From NCBI RefSeq assembly GCF_040687965.1, contig NZ_CP156084.1, positions 3,038,501-3,102,500 of the forward strand: DNA of 64,000 nucleotides, given 5' to 3'. How positions within the stretch are numbered: the first letter of the stretch is position 1; each line of letters opens with the position of its first letter. This DNA is from Methylocystis echinoides. Its GTDB lineage: Bacteria > Pseudomonadota > Alphaproteobacteria > Rhizobiales > Beijerinckiaceae. Positions 33,476 to 42,716 of this stretch are shown here, one piece after another. Under the pieces are notes generated by a model. That model saw only the letters and a program-made list of their open reading frames with translations. It made no database searches and was not told where the DNA came from. A program made the position numbers and the translations under genes.

Positions 33476-33594
33476 CCTTCGAGACGGCCGCTTCGCGGCC
33501 TCCTCAAGGTGAGGGATTATTAGAATCCGGGGGCGTGGGCTTGCATCAAAATCTTCATCCTGAGAAGGCGGCGAAGCCGCCGTCTCGAAGGATG
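33476..33594. repeat. Palindromic intergenic repeat, family A copy 2
   Basis: Left arm from 33476 (CCTTCGAGACGGCCGCTTCG) and right arm ending at 33594 that is its near-complement; both contain an inner hairpin of the form GGC(C/G)GCTTCGC(G/C)GCC and a CCTCA.G.TGA tail. Same design as 9247-9352, so it is a dispersed REP/BIME-like family. Confidence 0.8.
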
Positions 33595-33620
33595 GGCCGC
33601 GAGCACGGAGGGAAACGCAG

Positions 33621-33908
33621 ATGCTCATCGAAATGCGCCGACTCTCCGACGGCGCCGTTTATCGCTTCCATCCCGCGCCCGCCGGCGACGACGGTTCTCC
33701 GCGTTACAAGCGGGCGGACAAGGACGTCTGGATTCTCCACGAGCCCGCCTTCGGCTGGATCGTCTGGGACGCCGGCGAGCAGGCTTTGATGGGCCGCCCC
33801 TGGGAGATTCCGGTCGACGAGCAGGGCGCAACGCCGCCCGAAGGCGTCTGGGTCAGCCGCAAGGGCGCGCATTCGTTCGTCTACGAGCTTGCTTTCGCGG
33901 AGAGCTGA
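33621..33908 (+). CDS. Small conserved-looking protein of unknown function
   Basis: 95 residues, no signal peptide, GGAGGGA nine bases before the ATG. It is rich in Trp and aromatic residues (KDVWILHEPAFGWIVWD, EGVWVSRKGAHSFVYELAF), suggesting a compact beta fold; no domain recognised. The stop abuts the stop of the convergent Pro-rich membrane protein gene with no space between. Confidence 0.6.
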   Translation: MLIEMRRLSDGAVYRFHPAPAGDDGSPRYKRADKDVWILHEPAFGWIVWDAGEQALMGRPWEIPVDEQGATPPEGVWVSRKGAHSFVYELAFAES

Positions 33909-35243
33909 CTATCGACCCCAGGAGTCGATTGCGTCCGCAAACACGCGCTCGCCGGACGGGCCTTTCTCCATATTGATCGTTGCGGCGCGGCCGTCGGCGA
34001 ATTGCAGCGGCAGATCGAGCACCGCGAGCGAGCGGAGGAGCTGCACGTTGCGCATTTCGCGGTCGCCGCGCATCAGGCCGATGAGGAAGTTGTTCTCCGT
34101 GATCGGCACGGGAATGCCGACAACCTTCTCGCCCGCCTGCGCATCGGCGCGCCGCATCTGGATCGGGCCGATGGCTTTCACATTGCCGAGCGGGCTGCCC
34201 GGCTGCGGCTTGAAGGAGATCGTGATCGTATGCGACGCCGACAGCGCCGTGTCGGTGTTCTTCTGGAACAGCAGGCTCATTTTGAGCTTGGCGTCCGGAA
34301 TGTCGAGCTCGCCGCGAATCGCCGACGTCATCGGCTGGCCGGGTCCGCCGCCGACATTCTCGAGCCGCCAGACGATGGAGCCATTGTAGATGCGGTCGAC
34401 CTTGTCGGGCTCTTGCAGCGAAGCGACCCAGAGTTCGGCCTTCTGCGCCACGGGGATCGAGGTGACCCGCTTGGGCCCCGCCTGCGTGGCGCCGCCCTCG
34501 ACGCGGTCGCCGAATTTCCCGCCCTCCGCGCCGGCGGCGGCGTTTTCCGCGGGTTTGAGCTTTGCGAGGTCTTCCGGGCGTTCGCGCAGATACCACGCGA
34601 GCACGCCGACGACCACGAGCAGCGCCACGAGCACGCCGCCGAGCGCCAGCATCCGCGCCGGCGGGCGCTGCGATTTCGGCGGGCGGGGCAGGGGAGCGGC
34701 CGGCCGCTGGGCCTCGCGCGGCTGAGGCGGCGGCGCGGTCTCGGCGAGCGTGTCGCGCCAGGCGTCTTCGACGGTGCGCGACGGCGCGGGCTCGGGCGGC
34801 GCGCCATTCGCCGGCTCCAGGATGCGGGCGGGAGCCGGCGCGGGCGTCGCGGGTTTCGAAACGCCCGGTTTGGCGGGCGCCGGTTTGGCGGGCGCGGCTC
34901 TTGCGGGCGCCGGAGTCGAGGCCGCCGGCTTCGTCGGAGCGGGCTTGGCGGGGGGTGGCGCGGTCGTCGCGGCGGGCTTTGTCGCGGCGGGCTTGCCGGC
35001 GCCGGGGGGCGTCGGCGGCGTCTGCGGACCCTTGCCCGCATATTCGAGTTCGACCCGGGTGATCGCCTCTTCGAGCGCGCGCCCTTCGGCGGCGATGTCC
35101 GCGTCGGGGACCGGCGGCTGGATGCCCCGCAACTGGCTGTGCAGCGCCTTTCGCGCCCGGTCATAGACCGCCTGTCTTGCGTCGGGCCTTTGCTGCGCAA
35201 GTCCAGAAATGGCGCGGGAGATCAGCGAATAATAGTCAGCCAT
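33909..35243 (-). CDS. Membrane-anchored Pro/Ala-rich protein of unknown function
   Basis: 444 residues. An N-terminal helical segment (about 1-70: YYSLISRAISGLAQQRPDAR) is followed by a long Pro/Ala/Lys-rich spacer (about 75-195), one transmembrane helix (RMLALGGVLVALLVVVGVLAW, about 197-217 cut to fit) and a C-terminal domain of about 200 residues, probably periplasmic (KAELWVASLQEPDKV, IRGELDIPDAKLKMSLLFQK, ERVFADAIDSWGR). The plan is conserved in Hyphomicrobiales, function unknown. The spacer could cross the periplasm or act in the cytosol. No clear Shine-Dalgarno. Confidence 0.75.
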   Translation of the reverse strand: MADYYSLISRAISGLAQQRPDARQAVYDRARKALHSQLRGIQPPVPDADIAAEGRALEEAITRVELEYAGKGPQTPPTPPGAGKPAATKPAATTAPPPAKPAPTKPAASTPAPARAAPAKPAPAKPGVSKPATPAPAPARILEPANGAPPEPAPSRTVEDAWRDTLAETAPPPQPREAQRPAAPLPRPPKSQRPPARMLALGGVLVALLVVVGVLAWYLRERPEDLAKLKPAENAAAGAEGGKFGDRVEGGATQAGPKRVTSIPVAQKAELWVASLQEPDKVDRIYNGSIVWRLENVGGGPGQPMTSAIRGELDIPDAKLKMSLLFQKNTDTALSASHTITISFKPQPGSPLGNVKAIGPIQMRRADAQAGEKVVGIPVPITENNFLIGLMRGDREMRNVQLLRSLAVLDLPLQFADGRAATINMEKGPSGERVFADAIDSWGR

Positions 35244-35373
35244 GGCGGGTTAAGAGCATTTCCCAGGGGGGGCGTCAATCCTGAGTCCCTTGCAAAACCG
35301 CGAAAAACCGGCGATTCCAGCGCGCTTGCGCTCGACCCGACGCGGGCGCCGCCTGTGACGTTGGAGATAGACC

Positions 35374-35982
35374 ATGTGTTCGTTCGCTTCGCTGGCGCGC
35401 GCCGCGCCAGCGTTTCTCGTCGCCGCGGCTCTCGTCGCTCTGCTTGCCCCGCTCCCGGCGCGCGCCATCAGCATGGACAAGTCCTCGACCATCCGCGACC
35501 AGTGCGAAATCTCCATCGGGCCAGACCTCATTGGCATTGTGTCTTACGTGCCTGATCGCTCACGCGATCGATTCTGTGGCGAGTTCCCGGCGCCGGGGCG
35601 AATTATCCTGACCATCGACCTTATCGCCGAGCGCTTGCGCGAACTTCCCATCGAGGTGCGCATCGTCAAGGAGCCGAAAGGGCCGCTCAGCGAAGAGGAC
35701 GATCTGACGCCCTTCACGGTCGCCTATGTCGCGCCGCGCCTCTATCCAGGCGGCGCGGTCCCTGTGGAGCATGTGTTCGACGAGAGCGGCGAATACGCCG
35801 CCTTCATCACCGTCACCGAACACTCGGGCACGAAACGCACCACGCGATTCGGCTTCACGATCGGCGGGTTCCTGCAGTTCTACGCGACGGCGATTCTCGC
35901 TGGCGTGTTTCTGAGCGGGGCGGCGTTCGTTTACTGGCGACACGCCGCCGATCTGCGACGCGAGATCAAGGAGAAGAAGTAA
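35374..35982 (+). CDS. Secreted, C-terminally membrane-anchored protein (paralogue of 60789-61397)
   Basis: 202 residues. Signal peptide ending near LPARA; a periplasmic domain of about 135 residues with two Cys (DQCEISIGPDLIG, DRFCGEFPAPG), then IEVRIVKEPKGP and a beta-rich part (GEYAAFITVTEHSG); a single C-terminal transmembrane helix (ATAILAGVFLSGAAFVYW) and a basic cytosolic tail. The same order and many identical positions are found in the gene at 60789-61397, so these are paralogues. GGAG is eight bases before the ATG. Function unknown; the fold suggests a periplasmic beta-sandwich held at the membrane. Confidence 0.72.
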   Translation: MCSFASLARAAPAFLVAAALVALLAPLPARAISMDKSSTIRDQCEISIGPDLIGIVSYVPDRSRDRFCGEFPAPGRIILTIDLIAERLRELPIEVRIVKEPKGPLSEEDDLTPFTVAYVAPRLYPGGAVPVEHVFDESGEYAAFITVTEHSGTKRTTRFGFTIGGFLQFYATAILAGVFLSGAAFVYWRHAADLRREIKEKK

Positions 35983-36472
35983 GGTCTTCCACTGGGGCGC
36001 GCTTTGGCCCCGGCCCCGCGATCAGCCAGTAGATCGCCCCGGTCAGCGCGCCGGTGAGGAAAAACAGCAAAGCGAGGCGCCCCTCGGCGTCGGTCATTGC
36101 CTGCGAGCGCTCCAGCCCTTTCGCCGCGCGCGCGATCCACGGCGACGCGCCCGCCAGCAGGCCGCATGCGCCGGAATACCAGACAAGAGACCGCACGCCA
36201 GCGGCTTCGCCGATGAGCGCCGCAATGGCGAGCGGCGCGGCGCATGTCGCGATGATGACCGCCCAGATCACGAAGCCAACGGCGCCGAGGGCGTCCGCGG
36301 GATCGCCATCGATCAGCGCCTGGTCGAAGGCGGCGAAAAGCCCCGTCATGACGGAGGCCAGTCCCAATTCGCGCGTCGCGGGGTCGAAGAGCGCGGAGAC
36401 GATGAGAAACACCGCGCCGACGCCGGCGGCGATGAGATAGCCGAAGATCATCACGACGATCCGGCGCAGCAT
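35966..36472 (-). CDS. Integral membrane protein of unknown function
   Basis: 168 residues with about four transmembrane spans (VVMIFGYLIAAGVGAVFLIV, AVGFVIWAVIIATCAAPLAI, LVWYSGACGLLAGASPWI, LLFFLTGALTGAIYWLIAG). The 3' end overlaps the convergent gene by 17 bases. No family recognised; it precedes neither transport nor regulatory genes. Confidence 0.65.
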   Translation of the reverse strand: MLRRIVVMIFGYLIAAGVGAVFLIVSALFDPATRELGLASVMTGLFAAFDQALIDGDPADALGAVGFVIWAVIIATCAAPLAIAALIGEAAGVRSLVWYSGACGLLAGASPWIARAAKGLERSQAMTDAEGRLALLFFLTGALTGAIYWLIAGPGPKRAPVEDLTSSP

Positions 36473-36498
36473 GGGCCTGTTCTCCGGGCGGGCCTTTA

Positions 36499-37071
36499 CT
36501 AGGGCTCCAGCACCGTATCCCAGTAGAGATAATCGAGCCAGCTGTCGTGCAGGTAGTTGGGCGGGAACAGCCGGCCGTTGCGATGCAGATCGACGATGGT
36601 CGGCTGAAACGGTTTCTGCGCGGGCGTCATATGCGCGTCATGCGGCAGCCGGTCCCCCTTGCGCAGATTGCAGGGCGAGCAGGCCGCGACGACATTTTCC
36701 CACGTGGTCGCTCCGCCCTTTGAGCGGGGAATCACGTGATCGAACGTCAGCTCATCGTGCGCGCCGCAATATTGGCAGGTGAAGCGGTCGCGCAAGAAGA
36801 CGTTAAAACGAGTAAAGGCCGGCTGACGGGCCGGCCTTACATATTCCTTGAGCGACACCACGGAGGGGAGGCGCATTTCGAAGCTCGGACTCTTAACCAC
36901 CTTGTCATATTCCGAGACGATGTTGACCCGATCCAGGAAGACCGCCTTGATCGCGTCCTGCCAGCCCCAGAGCGAGAGCGGATAATAGCTCAGGGGCCTG
37001 TAATCCGCGTTGAGCACCAACGCCGGACACGCCTGAGGCGAGACATTTTGTGTTCTGAAGTGAGCGGTCAC
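36499..37071 (-). CDS. HNH endonuclease-domain protein
   Basis: 190-residue protein with an HNH nuclease domain: zinc-binding CQYCG (C-x2-C), the DHVIPRSKGGATTWENVV core and the second CSPCN pair. The N-terminal part (VSPQACPALVLNADYRPLSY, PSVVSLKEYVRPAR) and the end PPNYLHDSWLDYLYWDTVLEP, split here, are highly conserved in alphaproteobacteria, so this is a housekeeping rather than phage protein. GTG start at 37071, with AGAGG eight bases upstream, gives the family N-terminus TAHFRTQNV. Role unknown, perhaps DNA repair. Confidence 0.85.
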   Translation of the reverse strand: MTAHFRTQNVSPQACPALVLNADYRPLSYYPLSLWGWQDAIKAVFLDRVNIVSEYDKVVKSPSFEMRLPSVVSLKEYVRPARQPAFTRFNVFLRDRFTCQYCGAHDELTFDHVIPRSKGGATTWENVVAACSPCNLRKGDRLPHDAHMTPAQKPFQPTIVDLHRNGRLFPPNYLHDSWLDYLYWDTVLEP

Positions 37072-37592
37072 CCTGCCAGCCTCTCGGTTGCGAGAAGGGC
37101 CTGAATGGACCGCGCCAAGGTCCAAAAGGCCTTTTGCGACGGCGCATAGTTTACAGGCAGTACGACGCGGTTGTGAAGGCGTCTGGGCGGATTCGCCGCG
37201 GGTCTCTCGACTCTGGGGCTCTGAACCTCGTCCTTCCGACCGCCTGCGCGTCACGGCCCATCCGGCGCGGGGTCGGCGTCGGCGCGCCCGGCCGTCGCAA
37301 AATCTACGAAAATCAAGCAATATCAGAGGTATAGACGTTGCCAGCGCTCTGCGCCGCGCCCGGCGACTTGCGGCGGCGCCGACGTTGCAGCAGCCGTGGT
37401 CACGGTTGCCCGCGCGCCGGTTTCTGTGCCGCCTTGGCGCAGACTGCGATTGAAGCGGGCGATCTTTCTCGCGCCGTCTTCCGCACAGCTACGAATGCGG
37501 GCGTGGATCGCGAGGGAGCGGCGGCAGGCCGAAGCAGGCGCGTAGCATATTGCTTGCCTCCGGCCTGCCGCCTGCGTCTAACTGAAGCCAAG
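37072..37592. other. Intergenic region between HNH gene and sbcD
   Basis: 521 bases with no recognisable gene. It holds a 12-bp perfect palindrome AAAAGGCCTTTT (37124-37135) and the inverted repeat at 37520-37572. The frame upstream of sbcD stays open but its Arg/Ala-rich translation is not protein-like. Confidence 0.5.
37520..37572. repeat. Inverted repeat upstream of sbcD
   Basis: GGCGGCAGGCC (37520-37530) and GGCCTGCCGCC (37562-37572), a perfect 11-bp pair with a 31-base loop, ending 20 bases before the sbcD start. Could be a leader hairpin or part of a dispersed repeat. Confidence 0.55.
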
Positions 37593-38813
37593 GTGATTCG
37601 ACTCCTCCACACCGCCGATTGGCATCTTGGCGCGGCGCTGCAAGGCTGGTCGCGCGAGGCCGAGCATCGGGCTGCGCTGGCCCAGCTCGTGGCGCTCGCG
37701 AAAGCGCGCGACGTCGACGCCGTGATCGTCGCCGGCGACATTTTCGACAGTCTCAACCCCTCCGCCGAGGCGCAGCGGTTGCTCTATGACACGCTGAGCG
37801 ATCTGCGCGCCGCCTGTCCCCGCGCCGCCATTGCGCTCCTCGCCGGCAATCACGATCCCGCCGGCCGCCTCGAGGCGCCCCGCGCGCTGTTCGAAATGGC
37901 GGGTGTGCGGTCGGTCGGCGTCGTGGCCCGTCGCGACGGCGCGGTCGATCCCGAACGCCATGTGTTGCCGATCCGCGACGTCTCCGGCGCGATCGGGGCC
38001 TATCTGCTGGCTTTGCCTTACCCCCGCGCGGCCGATCTGCCGGTGGCCGGGGAAGATGTCGTCGGCTCCTCGGTTGTCTGGGGCGTGCGCGCGCTCTATC
38101 GCGAGGCGGTCGCCGCCGCGCGCGCCCAAATCGGCGGCGCGCCGCTGGTCCTCACCGGCCATCTCCATGTCGCGGGCGGGCTCGAATCGGAAGGCGCCGA
38201 GCGGCGCATCCTGGTCGGCGGCGAACATGCCGCCCCGCCCGATATCTTCCCTGCCGACGCGGCCTATGTTGCGCTCGGCCATCTCCACCGCCCGCAAAGC
38301 GTCGGCCGCGACACCATTCGCTACAGCGGCGCGCTCCTCCCGATGTCGAAAGCCGAGATTGCTTATCGGCACGGGGTGACGCTCGTCGAGATCGACGCGG
38401 CGGGCAAGGCGACGGCGGAGCATGTCCCGCTGGAGCGCAGCGTGCCGCATTTGCGCCTGCCCGTTGCGGGCGCGCTGGCGTTGGCCGATGTCGAGCCGGC
38501 GCTTGCGGCGCTGGCGCTCGATCCGCGAACGCCCGACGCGGCGCGGCCCTTCGTCCATCTGACCGTGCGGGTCGAGGGGCCCGCCGCTGGCCTCAAATCA
38601 GAGATCGACGCCATCTGCGAGAAATATCCTATTCGCCTCGTGTCGCTCGCCGTCGAGCGGCCGCGCGCGTCGGACGCGCCCGCCGCCCTCCCGCTGCGCC
38701 TCGCCGAGCGTCAGCCCGTCGATCTCTTCCGCGAGGCCTTCGAGGCGACGCATTGCGCGGCCCCATCCGAAGAGCATCTGCGCTTTTTCGGCCAGCTCGC
38801 TGAGGAAGACTAA
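37593..38813 (+). CDS. sbcD: Nuclease SbcCD subunit D (Mre11-like)
   Basis: 406-residue manganese-dependent nuclease subunit of the SbcCD complex, which opens hairpins and processes double-strand breaks. Phosphoesterase motifs: LLHTADWHLG, VIVAGDIFDSLNP, LAGNHDPAGRL, LTGHLHVAGG and LGHLHRPQ. GTG start at 37593 is chosen because it opens directly on IRLLHTADWH. It abuts sbcC with no intervening base (TAA-ATG). Complete. Confidence 0.92.
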   Translation: MIRLLHTADWHLGAALQGWSREAEHRAALAQLVALAKARDVDAVIVAGDIFDSLNPSAEAQRLLYDTLSDLRAACPRAAIALLAGNHDPAGRLEAPRALFEMAGVRSVGVVARRDGAVDPERHVLPIRDVSGAIGAYLLALPYPRAADLPVAGEDVVGSSVVWGVRALYREAVAAARAQIGGAPLVLTGHLHVAGGLESEGAERRILVGGEHAAPPDIFPADAAYVALGHLHRPQSVGRDTIRYSGALLPMSKAEIAYRHGVTLVEIDAAGKATAEHVPLERSVPHLRLPVAGALALADVEPALAALALDPRTPDAARPFVHLTVRVEGPAAGLKSEIDAICEKYPIRLVSLAVERPRASDAPAALPLRLAERQPVDLFREAFEATHCAAPSEEHLRFFGQLAEED

Positions 38814-41800
38814 ATGCGCATCCTCGCGATCAGGGGCGAGAACCTCGCAAGCCTCGCCGCGCCCTTCGCGCTCGAATTCGAACGCGAGCCGCTGCGCTCG
38901 GCCGGGCTCTTCGCCATCACCGGCGAGACGGGCGCGGGAAAGTCGACGATCCTCGATGCGCTGTGTCTGGCGCTTTACGACAAATTTCCGCGCGTCGTTG
39001 CGGCGGGAGGCAATGAGGGCGCGCCCGATCCGTCCGGCGAGACGCTGGCCTCCGGCGATCCGCGCGCAATCCTGCGGCGCGGCGCTGGGCGGGGCTATGC
39101 GGAGGCGGATTTCGTCGCGCGCGATGGCGGACGTTATCGGGCGCGCTGCGACTTGTTGCGCGCAAGGGGGAGGGCGGCTGGCAGGCTGCAAAATCGCGCG
39201 CGCAGCCTGTGGCGGATCGACGAGAGCGGCGAGGTTGTCGAGGCGATCGAATCGGGCGTCGAAGCCGTCAACCGGCGCGTCGTCGAGCTCACCGATCTCA
39301 CCTTCGACCAGTTCCGTCGCACGGCGCTCCTCGCGCAGGGAGACTTCGACGCGTTTCTGCGCGCCGACGCGAAGGAGCGCGCCGATCTTCTGGAGAAGAT
39401 TACCGGCGCGGAAATCTACGGCCGCCTTTCAACGCGCGCATTCGAAAAGGCGCGAGAGGCGCGGGACAAGGTCGCGCGCCTTGAAGAGAGCCGCCGAGAG
39501 ATCGGCGCGATGAGCCAGGACGAGCGCGCGGCGCTCGTCGCCGAGAAAGAAGGTCTTGTAGAAAGGCGCGGCTCGCTCGACGCCGAACAGCGCGTAGTCG
39601 TCGAGGCGCTGCGCCGCCTCGACGCGCATACGCAGGCCGCAGCAAAATTGGCGCAGGCTGACGCCGATTGCGCGGCCGCCGCGCAGACGTTCGCCAAGCT
39701 GGCGCCGGAGGGGCAAACGCTCGACGCGCTCGATCGCGTGGGTCCCTTGCGCGGGCCGCGCGAGGAGGCAAAAAAGGCTCGAGATCTCCTGGCGGAAAAG
39801 GAGGCGGCTGCGACGCGCTCGGCGCAACAAGCCGACGCTGCGCGCGCGTCGCTCGTCGCTGCGCAGGAAGAGGCGGGTCTGGCGGCCGAAGCGCTCGATG
39901 CGAGCCAGAAAGACCTCGAGGCGATGAAGCCGCTCTGGGAGAAAGCGGCCGCGCTCGATGCGCAGATCGGGACCCAGAAGCAGGAGGTCGAGCAGGCGTG
40001 CGCCGCCGAAGAGATGGCGAAGCAGGTCGCCGCGCAAAAAGCCGAACTGCTGGCGCAGGCCTGCGCCGAGGCGCAGGCCGCGCGGACGGCGCGCGACGCG
40101 GCGCGTGCGGCTCTCGACGCGGTCGCGGCCGCGCGGCCGCTGAGCGAGCGCTGGCAGGAGATCGACGACCAGCTTGCAAAACGCGCGGAGGTCGCGCGGG
40201 ACAGGCGCGAAGCTGCTGACGACTTACGTAAGGCGCAAGAGATCCTGGCGCAGTCGGGGAAAACGCGGCAGGCCTTCGACTTCGCTGACGAGAAAGACCG
40301 CGCCGCGCTTGCGCAAGCGCTCGCGCAGCGCGGCGAGCGTCTGGCGGCGCGCGAGGCGCTCGACGCCCCGGCGGCGCGACGGCGCCACGCCGAGGCCCTG
40401 CGCGCGCTCGACGCCTTGCTGGCGCTGGCGCGTCTGTCGCGCGATCACGATCAGGCGCAGGACAAGGCCGCCCGGGCGACGGCCGATATGACGCGCTTCG
40501 CCGAAGAAGCGTGCGAGCGCGCCGCGTCCTTATCCGATCTGCAGGCGAGGCGCGCGGCGCAGGCGGCGCGCAAGGAGGAGGCCGAGCGTCTCGGCGAACT
40601 GGCTGAAGCCGCGGCTGATCCCCATGCGCTGAAACTGCGCGCTTCGCTCGAAGTCGGCGAGCCCTGCCCCGTGTGCGGCGCGACGGATCATCCTTTCGCG
40701 AAGGCGCAGGACGCCGCCAATCGACTGGTCGAGGCCTTGCGGGCCAAGCGCGACGCCGCGCGCCGCGCCCTCCAGACGACCGAAGTCGAGATAGCTGAGA
40801 CGACGGCGGCCAAAGCAAGAGCGCTGGCGCGCCACGAGGAGGCGACGCAGCGGCGCGACGAGGCGCAGGCGGCGCTGTCTCAGGCAGCGCAAGACTATGC
40901 GGCGCGGCTTGCCCGCGATCCGCTCAACGCCGCGCTCGCGGCGATCGCCGGCGCCGCCGAAAGAATTCAGGCTTTGCTCGCGGAATCGGAGGCCCTGCGG
41001 GACGCGCAGGAGAAAATCATCGAGACCGACGAGAAGCTCGGGGCGGACGTCGAATGGCTCGCCAAGGCCGCCGAGGAGAGGCGGTCGGCGCTCGACGTGC
41101 GCCGGGTCATGCGCGACGCGGAAGAGGCGCGCGCCCGGCAGGCGGGAGAGGCGTGCGCCCGGCTCGCGCAGGCGGTCGCTGGGGCGCAGGAGCGCGTCGA
41201 GTCGATTGACCGCGCGCTGGCGGATCATCTTTCCCTCTGCGATCTCGTGGCGGCCGATCTCGACCGCGACCCGCAGGCGGCGCGACGGCGTCTCGCCGCG
41301 ACGGGCGCGAAATTCAAAGAGGCCGAGACCGCGCTGGCGGGCGCCGAGCAGCGCCTCGCAGAGGGGGAGCGGCGCGCCGCCGCGCTGGAAGTTGACGCGC
41401 GCGCCGGAACGGAAAAGGCGGCGGAGGCTGTCGCCGCCCATGGCGCCCGCCGCGACGCGTTCGCGCGGCTCGAGGCCGAGCGTGGGCGTTTGCTCGGCGG
41501 CGAGGCGACGGCGCGACATCGCGCGCGGGTCGAAGAAAGGAACGCGGCTGCGCGGCGGGGTTACGACGCGGCGCGCGATAAGCTCGCCGCGGCGGATAAA
41601 GAGAAAGCTGCTTGTGACGCCCGCAGTTTCGCCGCCGCGCAGGATCTCGCCAACGCCCACGCGGCTCTCGACGCCCGACAGGCGGAGTTTGCAGCGGCGC
41701 TGTCGCGGACGGGCTTGACGGAAGAAGCCGCGGCGCCGCTCCTCGCAATCTCGCCGCAGGCGGCCGAGGAGATGCGCCAGCGCGTCGACGCGGCGAAAGC

Positions 41801-42572
41801 CAGACTGGCCTCGGCGGAGCGGGCGGCCGCCGAGCGGCGCGCCGATCTCGCCGAAGCGGAGGCCCAGGGTCTGCCGCAGACCCCACAGGCTGAACTCGAG
41901 ATCCAGCGGGCCAAAAGCGCGGCGCAGATCGAATCCCTGCTCACGCGCCTCGGCGTGTTGCAGCAGCAGATCGTGCAGGACGACGCGGCGCTCGCCCGCA
42001 TGGAAGCGCTCTCCGGCGAGATTGCCGAGGCGCGTTCGATCAGCACGATTTGGGAGGAAATCAACGCCGCGATCGGCTCTCGCGAGGGCGACAAGTTCCG
42101 CCGCTTCGCGCAGAGCGTGACGCTCGAACAGTTGGTCGCCCTCGCCAACCAACGGCTCGCGCTCCTGTCGCCGCGTTACAGGCTGGAGCGCGCTGGCGAG
42201 ATGGGCGCGCTCGGGCTTCAGATCGTCGACCGCGATCTCGGCGAGGAGCGGCGTTCGACGCGCTCCCTGTCGGGCGGCGAGCGCTTCCTCGCTTCGCTGG
42301 CGCTCGCCTTGGCGCTCGCCGGGCTCGAAGGGCGCGACTCATTCGTCGATACGCTCTTTATCGACGAGGGCTTCGGCGCGCTCGACGCCGCGACCCTCGA
42401 CGTCGCCATCGACGCGCTGGAAAATCTCCAGGGTCAGGGCCGCAAGGTCGGCGTCATCAGCCATGTCGAATCGCTGCAGAGCCGGATCGCGACGAAAATC
42501 TGCGTCGAGCGGCGCGGCGGCGGGATCAGCGCTGTGCGCCTGCGGGCGCCCGCCCCCGCGGACTTCGCGTAA
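38814..42572 (+). CDS. sbcC: Nuclease SbcCD subunit C (Rad50-like ATPase)
   Basis: 1252-residue SMC-like ATPase partner of SbcD. N-terminal Walker A GETGAGKSTILDALCLALYD (residues about 35-54), two very long Ala/Glu/Arg-rich coiled coils, the zinc hook CPVC (Cys618-Cys621 in GEPCPVCGATDHPF) that joins two molecules, the ABC signature TRSLSGGERFLASLALALAL and Walker B TLFIDEGFGALDAATL. All essential motifs intact. The coiled coils cause several very long antisense open frames that are not genes. Confidence 0.94.
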   Translation: MRILAIRGENLASLAAPFALEFEREPLRSAGLFAITGETGAGKSTILDALCLALYDKFPRVVAAGGNEGAPDPSGETLASGDPRAILRRGAGRGYAEADFVARDGGRYRARCDLLRARGRAAGRLQNRARSLWRIDESGEVVEAIESGVEAVNRRVVELTDLTFDQFRRTALLAQGDFDAFLRADAKERADLLEKITGAEIYGRLSTRAFEKAREARDKVARLEESRREIGAMSQDERAALVAEKEGLVERRGSLDAEQRVVVEALRRLDAHTQAAAKLAQADADCAAAAQTFAKLAPEGQTLDALDRVGPLRGPREEAKKARDLLAEKEAAATRSAQQADAARASLVAAQEEAGLAAEALDASQKDLEAMKPLWEKAAALDAQIGTQKQEVEQACAAEEMAKQVAAQKAELLAQACAEAQAARTARDAARAALDAVAAARPLSERWQEIDDQLAKRAEVARDRREAADDLRKAQEILAQSGKTRQAFDFADEKDRAALAQALAQRGERLAAREALDAPAARRRHAEALRALDALLALARLSRDHDQAQDKAARATADMTRFAEEACERAASLSDLQARRAAQAARKEEAERLGELAEAAADPHALKLRASLEVGEPCPVCGATDHPFAKAQDAANRLVEALRAKRDAARRALQTTEVEIAETTAAKARALARHEEATQRRDEAQAALSQAAQDYAARLARDPLNAALAAIAGAAERIQALLAESEALRDAQEKIIETDEKLGADVEWLAKAAEERRSALDVRRVMRDAEEARARQAGEACARLAQAVAGAQERVESIDRALADHLSLCDLVAADLDRDPQAARRRLAATGAKFKEAETALAGAEQRLAEGERRAAALEVDARAGTEKAAEAVAAHGARRDAFARLEAERGRLLGGEATARHRARVEERNAAARRGYDAARDKLAAADKEKAACDARSFAAAQDLANAHAALDARQAEFAAALSRTGLTEEAAAPLLAISPQAAEEMRQRVDAAKARLASAERAAAERRADLAEAEAQGLPQTPQAELEIQRAKSAAQIESLLTRLGVLQQQIVQDDAALARMEALSGEIAEARSISTIWEEINAAIGSREGDKFRRFAQSVTLEQLVALANQRLALLSPRYRLERAGEMGALGLQIVDRDLGEERRSTRSLSGGERFLASLALALALAGLEGRDSFVDTLFIDEGFGALDAATLDVAIDALENLQGQGRKVGVISHVESLQSRIATKICVERRGGGISAVRLRAPAPADFA

Positions 42573-42716
42573 GCATCCGGCAAAGACGAAGCTGGCGGTC
42601 TGGCGCCCTTGATGCTTGGGGCGCCCGCCCGCGGGTCGTCGGCCCCCTTGTCGCCGCTTTCTTTGGCGTCGGGGCAGGGCTATAAGGCGGGCGCGCAGTT
42701 CGAGGATCGATCAGAC

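Noticed and set aside
35374-35982. PmoD-like copper protein
   Set aside because: Both have a periplasmic domain and a C-terminal membrane helix, but the paired CxxxC and Met/Cys copper motifs of PmoD are not present. Left as an unnamed family.
40530-42152. Very long open frames antisense to sbcC
   Set aside because: They arise from the Ala/Glu/Arg-rich coiled-coil codons; sbcC has all motifs including the zinc hook and both Walker boxes.
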